Source: Halochromatium sp. | GTDB taxonomy: Bacteria; Pseudomonadota; Gammaproteobacteria; Chromatiales; Chromatiaceae | Direction: 5' to 3' | Length of the DNA: 64,000 nucleotides | NCBI GenBank assembly: GCA_010912705.1 | Contig: POWB01000003.1 | Span: 62,001-126,000, forward strand | In this document: piece after piece, positions 46,204 to 52,692 of the stretch | Numbering within the stretch: position 1 is the first letter of the stretch | Layout of the letters: the number at the start of each line of letters is the position of its first letter | Made by a program: the position numbers and the translations under genes | Notes under the pieces: generated by a model | The model's input: the letters and a program-made list of their open reading frames with translations, nothing else | Told to the model about the DNA's origin: nothing | The model's database searches: none

Positions 46204-46596
46204 TCACTGAACGCGCAAGTCGTCGGGATTCATGTCATCGAACAACTGATTGAGATGCTCGCTATTTGCCGATGGCTTTTCTTCCCGGAGCAGCAAGCGG
46301 TCTTTCTTCTCGACCTTTGTCTGAGCTGGGAGCCCCAAGTCGCGCGCATGATTTCTCATGTGCCGTTGCGCCTGGCCTGACTGGTGGAGTAGCTTGTCGA
46401 TTTCGGCTTGATCCGTGGCCTTGGCGAGCTGCTTTTCAAGCGATTCGACCCGGCCAGCAGCGACGGCATAGGCGGTCAAGCTTGCAAGGCGCAGTTCATC
46501 GTACAACCCGCGCCGCTGCAGCAAGGCCGCGATACGCTTGAACTCGCGCTTGGCTTCGAGTGATAAATAGCTGGGGGCTTTCGGTAATTCGCTCAT
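46204..46596 (-). CDS. terS: phage terminase small subunit, P27 family
   Basis: 130 residues. APSYLSLEAKREFKRIAALL, RRGLYDELRLASLTAYAVAA, and QAQRHMRNHARDLGLPAQTK follow the P27-type small terminase (HTH domain, then helical oligomerisation domain). GAGG stands 7 bases upstream of the ATG at 46596. The small subunit chooses the DNA to be packaged. No large subunit is present, so it could redirect a helper phage's packaging to this island, as terS does in SaPI-type PICIs. It is read opposite to the replication genes. Confidence 0.75.
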   Translation of the reverse strand: MSELPKAPSYLSLEAKREFKRIAALLQRRGLYDELRLASLTAYAVAAGRVESLEKQLAKATDQAEIDKLLHQSGQAQRHMRNHARDLGLPAQTKVEKKDRLLLREEKPSANSEHLNQLFDDMNPDDLRVQ

Positions 46597-46917
46597 TGAT
46601 TCACCTCATTAAATGAAAAATCCGCACTCATTACAGCATAAATGGAGTTTATCTGGCGATAAAAAACGCTTGGACCCCCCCGTACGAATTACCCCAAAAT
46701 TCGCTTTCATTTCCAAGTACCTTTAAACCCTTGATTTCATTAGACTTTCTGCTTTACCCCGAGCATCACTAATGAAAAGCAAAGGGAAACCAAAGGGCGA
46801 TCGAATAGAGATCGAATAGAGATCGAATAGAGATCAATCGAATAGCAACCAATCGAACCGAATCGAACAGCATCGATTACTAGTAACCAACTACCACCAC
46901 CAGCGAGCCGCGCCACC
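46597..46917. other. AT-rich stretch with short tandem repeats
   Basis: 321 bases upstream of terS (minus) and the gene at 46918 (plus), hence a divergent promoter region. It is less GC-rich than its surroundings. Three perfect 11-bp units GATCGAATAGA lie at 46799-46831, followed by degenerate copies to about 46880 (ATCGAA motifs). These could be regulator-binding sites. No gene. Confidence 0.55.
46799..46831. repeat. three tandem 11-bp repeats (GATCGAATAGA)
   Basis: Exact copies at 46799, 46810 and 46821, one turn of the helix apart, so a protein could bind all on one DNA face. Degenerate ATCGAA copies continue for 50 bases. Confidence 0.85.
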
Positions 46918-47568
46918 ATGGCCCACTACCACCACTGCACCGCCCACCAGCCCGACCGCACGCCAGCCAGCCTCCAGCCCGACCGAGCGCACCACCAGCA
47001 CCAGGGCGAGGGCACCCCTGCCACTGCCAGCCCTGACCCTGCTGCTGACCCGATCTCCGCACTGCTCGCCCTGGCTGATCTCGCTACCACTGGCCGACCT
47101 CTACCGACTGCCCTTGGCCGATGGCTGGCTGATGGCATCCGATCAACCCTGATCGATGGCCGATCACTGCAGCAAGCGCTCGGTCTATCCAGCATCCACC
47201 GCTCGCCCCGATCAGCCGTTGCCCATGCTCGCCGCAACGCTGCCCTGGCCGCTGCAGGACAGGCCCTCGATGGCGACACCCAAGCCCTGGCCGCAATGGT
47301 CGCCCGATCGCACGGCCAACGCTATCACCGCCACCGTGAGCGCTTGGAGGCCCTCTCCCGAGAGCAGCGAGATCAAGCACAACGCTACATCGATCAGGCC
47401 CTCGCTGCCGGGGCACCACTGCCGACCGGCGACCGACAGCTCTACCGCATCCTGCGAGGCGAGACCCGTTGCCCTGACCTTCCGCCTTCCTTGGCTGAGT
47501 CTCTGGGGGGAGTCCGGCCAATTCTCAGGCCGGTACTCCCCCGTAGGGGGATGGCAACTGAGAATTGA
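46918..47568 (+). CDS. hypothetical protein of the island
   Basis: 216 residues. The first 45 are His-, Pro- and Gln-rich and probably disordered. The rest is helical (AVAHARRNAALAAAGQALDG, HRHRERLEALSREQRDQAQR). No family recognised. The gene ends inside the first copy of the CAATTCTCAG motif cluster. It is read away from terS. Confidence 0.55.
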   Translation: MAHYHHCTAHQPDRTPASLQPDRAHHQHQGEGTPATASPDPAADPISALLALADLATTGRPLPTALGRWLADGIRSTLIDGRSLQQALGLSSIHRSPRSAVAHARRNAALAAAGQALDGDTQALAAMVARSHGQRYHRHRERLEALSREQRDQAQRYIDQALAAGAPLPTGDRQLYRILRGETRCPDLPPSLAESLGGVRPILRPVLPRRGMATEN

Positions 47569-47771
47569 GAATTGATTGATTTTGTTAGGTTTTTTTGCAA
47601 TTCTCGGCAAGCAATTCTCAGATGAAGTGAGAATTGATAAAAAGCCTGCAAAATCAGGTTCTTAACATCAATTCTCAGCTGAGAATTGGATTTTGGTGCT
47701 GAGAATTGCTCCCAGCCCAGCAACGGCGCGGGTTCTGACCAATTCTCAGCAGAAATCCCAACTGAGAATTG
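47519..47771. repeat. cluster of 11 CAATTCTCAG/CTGAGAATTG motifs (iteron-like)
   Basis: Eight exact 10-bp copies (47519, 47558, 47612, 47669, 47679, 47699, 47740, 47762) and three with one change (47565, 47598, 47627) lie in 253 bases, in both orientations. The pair at 47669-47688 forms a perfect 20-bp palindrome. The surrounding DNA is AT-rich (TTTGTTAGGTTTTTTTGC at 47581). Repeats like this are typical of replication origins recognised by an element-encoded protein. Confidence 0.9.
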
Positions 47772-47824
47772 ACCGTCGAGAAAAGGCGATTTCAGGGCGT
47801 GAATCCTGGCTGTTCTGCGGCTCA

Positions 47825-48013
47825 TTACCTGCCTCCGTTAAACCTCCACAGCCTGACGAATCCGCGGTGTTGGAGCTGCCACTCGCGATTGAGAACCTGG
47901 ACATCACAAGCCAGGTAGTCATCGCCAGACTGGTTCCAGAAGATCGCAGCCTGATCGTCGGGCACAAGGTCGCCAGGGATCGCCAGGCCAAACGATGAAA
48001 GGTCAGTAGTCAT
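47825..48013 (-). CDS. hypothetical small protein behind a duplicated leader
   Basis: 62 residues (begins MTTDLSSFGLAIPGDLVPDD). GGGAGGG stands 7 bases upstream of the ATG at 48013, inside an 82-bp sequence that is repeated 480 bases upstream in front of another minus-strand ATG. Balanced amino-acid composition (several Trp and Asp) suggests real coding. A plus-strand frame of 101 residues overlaps it and is less convincing. Function unknown. Confidence 0.45.
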   Translation of the reverse strand: MTTDLSSFGLAIPGDLVPDDQAAIFWNQSGDDYLACDVQVLNREWQLQHRGFVRLWRFNGGR

Positions 48014-48092
48014 CGCTGACCCTCCCGTTTCCCGGCTTGGTGTTGATGCGAGGAACGGCCATGGGGGAAGTAGTTCTTTCCTCTCTGGCTGT
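48011..48092 (-). repeat. 82-bp direct repeat, copy 1
   Basis: Nearly identical to 48491-48572 (about four differences), exactly 480 bases apart. On the minus strand each copy ends with a ribosome-binding site and an ATG, so it is a duplicated leader for two small genes. Confidence 0.9.
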
Positions 48093-48138
48093 TTCTTCGC
48101 TGTCGTCGTGACGCGCCCCGATCAGCGTCCCTGGACCC

Positions 48139-48167
48139 AAGGGGGGATGTTTCATACATCCCCCCCT
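48139..48167. repeat. GC hairpin
   Basis: GGGGGGATGT at 48141-48150 and ACATCCCCCC at 48156-48165 form a perfect 10-bp stem with a five-base loop, followed by a further run of seven Gs. It adjoins the CATACGAGTTTT cluster and may be part of the same origin-like structure. Confidence 0.75.
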
Positions 48168-48493
48168 TTAGGGGGGGAACGAAACATACGAGTTTTAGCC
48201 AGTAACGGCGCGGCCTCTGGTCGTATGGCATATGGATCGCAAAACATACGAGTTTTGGCCTGATTCGCCGCCAGCCCGCGTCGTTGCTGAGGAAAACTCG
48301 TATGGAAAAACTCGTATGGTATGGATCGCAAAGATCCATACGAGTTTTTCCATACGAGTTTTTGACCTGTTGCTACCCATGCGCAGACACCCCACAATCG
48401 CCTCCTGCGGTCCGAACGACCTCGTAGGCCCCACCGTTCGGACTTGGCCCTTGGTACAGCTTGCCCTTGGTACAGCTTGCCCTCGCTAATCAT
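48152..48493 (-). CDS. doubtful open frame behind the second leader copy
   Basis: 113 codons from the ATG that ends the second leader copy. Most of the frame runs through the CATACGAGTTTT palindromes, giving repeated AKTRMF-type segments and many Arg and Trp. A 15-bp tandem repeat at the start gives LYQGQAV then QAVPRAK. I think the frame may be an accident of the repeats; the leader and start codon are the only real support. Confidence 0.25.
   Translation of the reverse strand: MISEGKLYQGQAVPRAKSERWGLRGRSDRRRRLWGVCAWVATGQKLVWKNSYGSLRSIPYEFFHTSFPQQRRGLAANQAKTRMFCDPYAIRPEAAPLLAKTRMFRSPPKGGDV
48185..48362. repeat. six CATACGAGTTTT motifs with a 27-bp inverted repeat
   Basis: Exact 12-bp copies at 48185, 48245, 48337 and 48351 (plus) and 48293 and 48307 (minus). 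The pairs at 48293-48319 and 48336-48362 are perfect inverted repeats of 27 bases around a 16-base centre, able to form a long cruciform. This is a second motif family distinct from the CAATTCTCAG cluster 500 bases away. Confidence 0.9.
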
Positions 48494-48572
48494 CGCTGAC
48501 CCTCCCGTTTTCCGGCTTGGTGTTGATGCGAGCAACGGCCATGGGAGAAGTAGTTCTTTCCTCTCTGGCTGT
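48491..48572 (-). repeat. 82-bp direct repeat, copy 2
   Basis: Second copy of the leader at 48011-48092, before the ATG at 48493. On the minus strand an internal frame beginning MKTAREERTTSPMAV with GGAGG upstream also crosses it, so the copy could encode a short leader peptide. Confidence 0.9.
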
Positions 48573-48673
48573 CTTCATCGCTCGCCTCCGTGCGGTCGAT
48601 TCTCACTGTCTACTGCAGCGACGTTCGATTGACGGTCGTCTATAGATAATCTCTGCTCCATCGATTACAGCAG

Positions 48674-49186
48674 ATGGAGTTAAGCCACGTGACAGAGACA
48701 AGCGCTCGGTATTCATCCCGGGACGTGATTCACAGATCGCCAGCAAGACCAGCCGCCGATGAGCAGGCACCTAACGCATTGCGCCGCTTCCCGTTCGATG
48801 AGGTCAAACTGCGCACCCTGATCGAGAAGGCCGAGCAAGCCGCCGCCAGCCGCCGCGATCTGAGCGAACGCCTGCAGTCTGCTCGACGGGAGAGATCAGC
48901 GACTAGGAGCGAGGTTCTGCGGCAAGAGAATGAGTCCGGTGAAGCGTTAGCCTCGACCCTGCGCAAGCTCGAAGCCGCAGAGGCATTGGCCGCTGATCTT
49001 GAGCGAGCGAAAGATGTACTTGTTCAGCAGACCGCAGCAGGCTTGGAGACTTCAAGGAATTGCGAGGCGTTTGCCCGTTCATTTGGCTGGACACCCGACG
49101 GATCAGCAGTAGCTAAGCGCTTAACGCCCGGCATCGGCCAGACGAAAGCCGAGCGCGGCCCGCAGTTCGGAGGCTTCCCGCAATGA
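48674..49186 (+). CDS. hypothetical coiled-coil protein of the island
   Basis: 170 residues. Residues 45-125 are a predicted coiled coil (LIEKAEQAAASRRDLSERLQ and on). The stop overlaps the next start as ATGA. No family recognised; in phages, small coiled-coil proteins near replication genes are often scaffolds or accessory factors. Confidence 0.6.
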   Translation: MELSHVTETSARYSSRDVIHRSPARPAADEQAPNALRRFPFDEVKLRTLIEKAEQAAASRRDLSERLQSARRERSATRSEVLRQENESGEALASTLRKLEAAEALAADLERAKDVLVQQTAAGLETSRNCEAFARSFGWTPDGSAVAKRLTPGIGQTKAERGPQFGGFPQ

Positions 49187-49812
49187 GCACGACCAACAGC
49201 AGCACTACCCCCCGTCAATCAAAAGCAGATCAGCAGGAAAGCATGCCCGTCGCTGGTCAAATTGCTGCACTGAAAGACCAGATCGAAACGAAAGTGGCTG
49301 GACTGCGCACCAAGATCGAGACCATCAAAAGCAAGCTGGTTGATCTCGATGAAGCCGGAGTACCGCCAGACGAATACCTTGCTCGAATCGCTCAGTGGAT
49401 CGACAAGCAAGCGCAGTCATTCGAGACCGACCTTGAGTATCGATTCAGCTCATTGCGCACAGCAGCCCCCCAGGGTGATTTTGTTTCGGCCTTTCGCCTT
49501 CGAGTCCGGGGTAGCAATGACAATGAATCGATCGCTGCAGCCGATGCGTCCGGCATGATCTGCTGGCTGATGCGAGATGAGATCAAAGCCAAGCTCGCCC
49601 CATTGATTGAAGGCGTGGAGTATCAAGATGGACCTGCATCAGCCGATCGGCCCCGGTTGCGGGAAAAGCTCAATGCTCAACTCGATACACTAGAGCTGCA
49701 AGAAGAGGCACTGATCTGCGAGGCTGAGCCTGCCGGGATTATTATTCCCCGCCGCATTGATGCCCGGCCTGAGATCATTCTTTCACTGCAACTGCCGGAG
49801 GTCACTGCATAA
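49183..49812 (+). CDS. hypothetical protein of the island, N-terminal coiled coil
   Basis: 209 residues. Residues 25-55 are a coiled coil (IAALKDQIETKVAGLRTKIE), the rest mixed (ASGMICWLMRDEIKAKLAPL). ATGA overlap upstream, 2-base gap to the next gene. No family recognised. The tight packing supports a real operon of three genes to 50057. Confidence 0.6.
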   Translation: MSTTNSSTTPRQSKADQQESMPVAGQIAALKDQIETKVAGLRTKIETIKSKLVDLDEAGVPPDEYLARIAQWIDKQAQSFETDLEYRFSSLRTAAPQGDFVSAFRLRVRGSNDNESIAAADASGMICWLMRDEIKAKLAPLIEGVEYQDGPASADRPRLREKLNAQLDTLELQEEALICEAEPAGIIIPRRIDARPEIILSLQLPEVTA

Positions 49813-49814
49813 CA

Positions 49815-50057
49815 ATGAGCTATCAAACGATCAACTTCATCAATCTGAGACAGACCGCAGAGGCTGCCGGTATTGCACCCGCATTGGTCAGCGCCTTGAT
49901 TGCCGCCGCTCAAGAAGATTCCCGAGCAGCGCTTGATCAGCAGCACAACAAGGGTCTCTTTCAATCAAGCCCCGCCGCAGTGGCCAGCCCCGATTCTGGC
50001 TGGGCTAGGGCATTCGGTATCGACCCGGACGCAAAGGCCCGCGACGAAAGCGAATAG
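49815..50057 (+). CDS. hypothetical small protein of the island
   Basis: 80 residues (begins MSYQTINFINLRQTAEAAGI, continues APALVSALIAAAQEDSRAAL). It starts 2 bases after the upstream stop. Unknown function. A hairpin with 8-bp arms TCCCCGTG/CACGGGGA lies 50 bases downstream (50108-50137) and may end this transcript. Confidence 0.5.
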   Translation: MSYQTINFINLRQTAEAAGIAPALVSALIAAAQEDSRAALDQQHNKGLFQSSPAAVASPDSGWARAFGIDPDAKARDESE

Positions 50058-50337
50058 CGATTCAACCGAACTCGAATCTCGATAGCCTCGGGATGCGGGA
50101 GCCCTTGTCCCCGTGATTTGAGTGCGTAGCACGGGGAGGTTCGCCGCTGGCTCGAACCGGAATTGAAAGCCAGCACCGGCCCTGATTGTAAGTTCTCGCG
50201 ATCTAACAGCAATCAGGGCCACCCCCCTTATTCAAAAGCTTGCTGCTGATTCTGGAATCAAAGCAGCCGCTCAGCACCGCATCTGCCCCCTGGCTGTAAT
50301 CTTCGAGCTGAACCTTCAGCTACCTGGAGACAGCCGC

Positions 50338-50661
50338 ATGCACCACCAGCAACAACAACCCCTCGTCGCTTTCCTCACTGACCGAGCAGAACTCGCCTTC
50401 CGATCAGTCGCCCCTGACCGGGCGCCCCTCCTTGCCGAGCAATTCGTTGATCAAGTTCGAGCAGCCATTGGTGGGACTGAGGTTTATATTTCCGGCCCCA
50501 ACTACGCAAAGCGAAATCAATCAATCCGGGCGAGATATGCTGAGCTGCGAAAAGAAAACCCCAGCAAGACAATTAATCAACTTGCGATTGCTCTAGCCGC
50601 TGAAGTGGGATTAGCTCGAAACACTGTCAGGGATATTGTCTCCGGTCGATCGAAGCATTGA
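50338..50661 (+). CDS. Mor-type transcription activator-like protein
   Basis: 107 residues. GGTEVYISGPNYAKRNQSIR then ARYAELRKENPSKTINQLAI and AEVGLARNTVRDIVSG follow the layout of the Mu Mor/C activator family: a beta strand 'GG..vYi', a basic helix, and a C-terminal helix-turn-helix. Mor-type proteins switch on middle or late phage genes. In this island it could respond to or exploit a helper phage. The N terminus is Gln-rich. The call rests on pattern similarity. Confidence 0.55.
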   Translation: MHHQQQQPLVAFLTDRAELAFRSVAPDRAPLLAEQFVDQVRAAIGGTEVYISGPNYAKRNQSIRARYAELRKENPSKTINQLAIALAAEVGLARNTVRDIVSGRSKH

Positions 50662-51048
50662 GCGAGCCGCGATTGCTGCGGAGCTGGCGAACTTGGAGCG
50701 TGGCGGCGATCGCAAGTCTGACGATTTCAAAGGATCATTTGATCCTTTGAAAAACCAACTCAGCATCGAGCAGGGCATGCAATGGGCGATTGGCGACTGG
50801 TACAACGCAATCCCATGGGGCGATAAGGAGGCGGCTTGCAATAAGGCTGGGCTGAATTACAACACAGCCTTCAATTATGGACAGGTTGCCAAGAGGTTTG
50901 AGTTTACCTTACGAAAGGTAAATTGCACTTTTTCGCACCACCAACGGCTCGCCATTGACGCCCTAACCCCCGAGCACGCTACGTCCTCCAGCACCCCGAC
51001 CTGACCGATCAAGTCATGGCTGGCCTTTCGCTCAATCGGGCTTATGAG
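50636..51048 (+). pseudogene. decayed ParB-associated DNA-binding-type gene, copy 1 (frameshifted)
   Basis: The frame runs to 51004 (IERAAIAAELANLERGGDRK, IGDWYNAIPWGDKEAACNKA, SHHQRLAIDALTPE) and then shifts: the natural continuation ARYVLQHPDLTDQVMAGLSL lies in another frame at 50984-51048. So a small indel near 50980 breaks it. The family accompanies ParB-like genes on plasmids and phages. Two palindromes are embedded: arms of 13 bp at 50725-50752 just after the GGDRKS motif, and TTTACCTT/AAGGTAAA at 50903-50922. Confidence 0.65.
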
Positions 51049-51335
51049 CAGCCATTGGCGACTGGTACAACGCAATCCCATGGGGCGATAAGGAGGCTGC
51101 TTGCAATAAGGCTGGGCTGAATTACAACACAGCTAAGCAATGCGGCCAGGTTGCTTTGGCATTTGAAATGGATGAACGTTCATCCATTTTGAGTTACAGC
51201 CATCATCTGCGGCTCGCCATTGACGCCCTAACCCCCGAGCAGCGCTCAGACCTGCTGAGCAAGGCAATCGCTCGACTCAGATTTGATTCGGCTTTCATTG
51301 CAGCAACCTGTTACAAACCAGAAACCCTTTACTAG
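51049..51335 (+). pseudogene. partial tandem duplicate of the preceding gene, copy 2
   Basis: Begins within the last codons of copy 1 and repeats IGDWYNAIPWGDKEAACNKA, with about 80 bases almost identical to 50787-50873, then diverges (QCGQVALAFEMDERSSILSY) and rejoins at SHHLRLAIDALTPEQRSDLL. It has no start codon. The divergent part holds a 24-bp perfect palindrome (51166-51189, half site AAATGGATGAAC), at the same position where copy 1 has a different one. Confidence 0.65.
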
Positions 51336-51381
51336 CCAGATGCCGGATAATGAGCGCTCCAATCAATTCAGGAGAATAACC

Positions 51382-51888
51382 TTGCAAGACCAGACCGCCG
51401 CTATTGCCGCTCAATCGACCGTCATCAACCCGCTGATCTGCAGCAGACCGATCGATACCCTGCAACACGCCCGCGCCGCCCTGGCCGCACTGGAGGGCAT
51501 TGACGTAGGAGCTTCGACCGACGATGACGGGCTTGGACTGATGCTCATTCATCAGTGCATCGGCGCCGCACTGGATCACGCTACCGATGCCCTGCTGAAT
51601 CAAGATCGAGATACCGACGACGACCAGGGCGAGCAGGACGGCGACAACACCTTGGCCGTTCGCTTGCCGGCCATCGACGGAGTGCTTGATGCAGACCAGA
51701 CCGGCAGGGTGATCTCAGCATCGGTCGATCAGGGAGACTGGATAGCAAAAGGCGAAACGCTGATCTCGATCGAGACTGCATCAGCCACTGTTGATCTGCC
51801 ATCGCCAGCAACGGGGAAAGTCGCAGCGATCATTCATCCTGGCCGCGAGGTCGCGATCGGTGATCTGGTTGCTGAGATCAGGAGCTGA
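51382..51888 (+). CDS. protein with a lipoyl/biotinyl-like domain lacking the acceptor lysine
   Basis: 168 residues from a TTG at 51382, chosen because AGGAG lies 7 bases upstream; upstream in-frame starts at 51283 and 51340 have no such site. Residues 1-70 are helical, residues 70-100 acidic (DRDTDDDQGEQDGDN). The last 65 residues are a biotinyl/lipoyl fold: GDWIAKGETLISIETASATV then SPATGKVAAIIHPGREVAIG. In active domains the hairpin reads E-T-D/M-K-A/M; here it is TASA, so the lysine that carries lipoate or biotin is gone. Possibly a structural or decoy domain. Confidence 0.65.
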   Translation: MQDQTAAIAAQSTVINPLICSRPIDTLQHARAALAALEGIDVGASTDDDGLGLMLIHQCIGAALDHATDALLNQDRDTDDDQGEQDGDNTLAVRLPAIDGVLDADQTGRVISASVDQGDWIAKGETLISIETASATVDLPSPATGKVAAIIHPGREVAIGDLVAEIRS

Positions 51889-52088
51889 TGACCAGCCCAC
51901 CGTCCAGCAAGCCCCGCTCAATCCCGGCAAGCTGGATCATTGCCAAGGACGGCAAGGCGATCACGGAGACATGGAACCCTGCCACCGCAGCCAAGATCAA
52001 CGCGAGCGGGACAGGCTACCGAGCTGTCCCTGTCATTGAGTGGCTGCACGGGCTTTCTGAGCAGCGAGATCAAACCGGATCACCGTAA
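51888..52088 (+). CDS. hypothetical small protein of the island
   Basis: 66 residues. SWIIAKDGKAITETWNPATA then GYRAVPVIEWLHGLSEQ is similar in style to short phage proteins of unknown role. The start overlaps the upstream stop (TGATG), so it is co-translated with the lipoyl-like protein. Confidence 0.5.
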   Translation: MTSPPSSKPRSIPASWIIAKDGKAITETWNPATAAKINASGTGYRAVPVIEWLHGLSEQRDQTGSP

Positions 52089-52432
52089 GCAAGAGCTGCT
52101 GTTACAAATAACGTTGACCTGTTACTTGTAACGGCTGATGTTGAAGTCTGAGAGGGTTGGTTGCGTCGTGCCTCGCGACTCAACCTCGCCGCTATGTTGA
52201 TTCTTCCCAAGAGGGTTGGCTGTTTCAAAGTCGTGTCCTGCGACTTTGATTTTCTGTCTCCGCCCTGCTTTGCCCGCTCCCCACGCTCAGCCTTCTCCTT
52301 CAGCAGAACACCAGCCCGGCTTTCGGACCTAAGCCGAATCTCTCTCGCCCGCTGCTCGGCTTCGCTTGTCGTCCGACATGCAAGCCTGCAGGGCCAACGC
52401 AAATCTGCGTCGGCCTCTTGCCCGGCCACCAA
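52070..52432 (-). pseudogene. C-terminal fragment of a ParB-associated protein
   Basis: EAEQRAREIRLRSESRAGVL then KEKAERGERAKQGGDRKS is the well-known segment of ParB-adjacent plasmid and phage proteins ('A.EI..RAERRAGELL'). The N-terminal part is missing, and the frame continues through palindromic DNA (52226-52248, arms CAAAGTCG/CGACTTTG; 52160-52184; 52101-52132, arms GTTACAA/TTGTAAC). Again a palindrome follows directly after the GGDRKS motif. Read opposite to its neighbours. Confidence 0.55.
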
Positions 52433-52500
52433 TGGTGGTTGGACTCATCCACAGATTGAGGTCGAGATTCCCTTGATCTGAGGAGATCATCTAGCCCGGA

Positions 52501-52521
52501 TTTGGTCCCAATCTGGACCCA
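52501..52521 (+). promoter_or_regulatory. candidate integrase arm-type site, right
   Basis: Identical over 20 bases to 38133-38152 and in the same orientation, 116 bases inside the right attachment site. Confidence 0.6.
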
Positions 52522-52636
52522 CTACTCCCCCCGGCTCTGCCCATTTGCACCCTTTTCCGCACATCTACGCACCACATAAAGCGTTGAATTATCAGGTGTA
52601 TTAGCGCGTGGTAAAGTTTTCCGATGTTCGCCAAAT

Positions 52637-52692
52637 GGACTTAAAATCCCTCGGCGCAAGCCGTGCCGGTTCGAGTCCGGTTCCGGGCACCA
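52637..52692 (+). other. attR: truncated second 3' half of tRNA-Leu(UAA)
   Basis: 56 bases from the anticodon arm (GGACTTAAAATCCCTCG) to CCA, 51 identical to attL. It keeps a paired variable arm (CGGC-GCAA-GCCG) and T arm, so it is a true former tRNA end, probably the host's original 3' half. Similarity continues a little beyond the CCA (TACTTAG on both sides). Confidence 0.85.

Larger units (their letters stand above)
38017..52692. mobile_element. tRNA-Leu-integrated phage-satellite-like island (PICI type)
   Basis: About 14.6 kb bounded by two copies of the tRNA-Leu 3' half (56 bases, 51 identical). Contents in order: tyrosine integrase, divergent zinc-finger and small DNA-binding genes, small genes, ParB-like, DUF1376-type, AEP primase, SF2 helicase, P27-type terminase small subunit, iterated palindromes that look like a replication origin, coiled-coil proteins, a Mor-like activator and several decayed ParB-associated fragments. 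No capsid, portal, large terminase, tail or lysis gene is present. Size and gene types match phage-inducible chromosomal islands. The alternative is a degenerate prophage, which is less likely because primase, helicase and integrase are intact. Confidence 0.75.

Noticed and set aside
47442-47825. 127-residue minus-strand frame through the CAATTCTCAG cluster
   Set aside because: Its repeated NSQLR/QFS segments are just the iterated DNA motif read in one frame; no start signal.
52637-52692. Second tRNA-Leu gene
   Set aside because: Only the 3' half from the anticodon arm is present; the acceptor 5' strand and D arm are missing. It is an attachment-site remnant.
38017-52692. Complete or remnant prophage
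   Set aside because: No capsid, portal, large terminase, tail or lysis genes, although integrase, primase and helicase are intact. Selective loss of all structural genes is less likely than a satellite plan.
38017-52692. Integrative conjugative or mobilisable element
   Set aside because: No relaxase, coupling protein or type IV secretion gene is visible in any frame.
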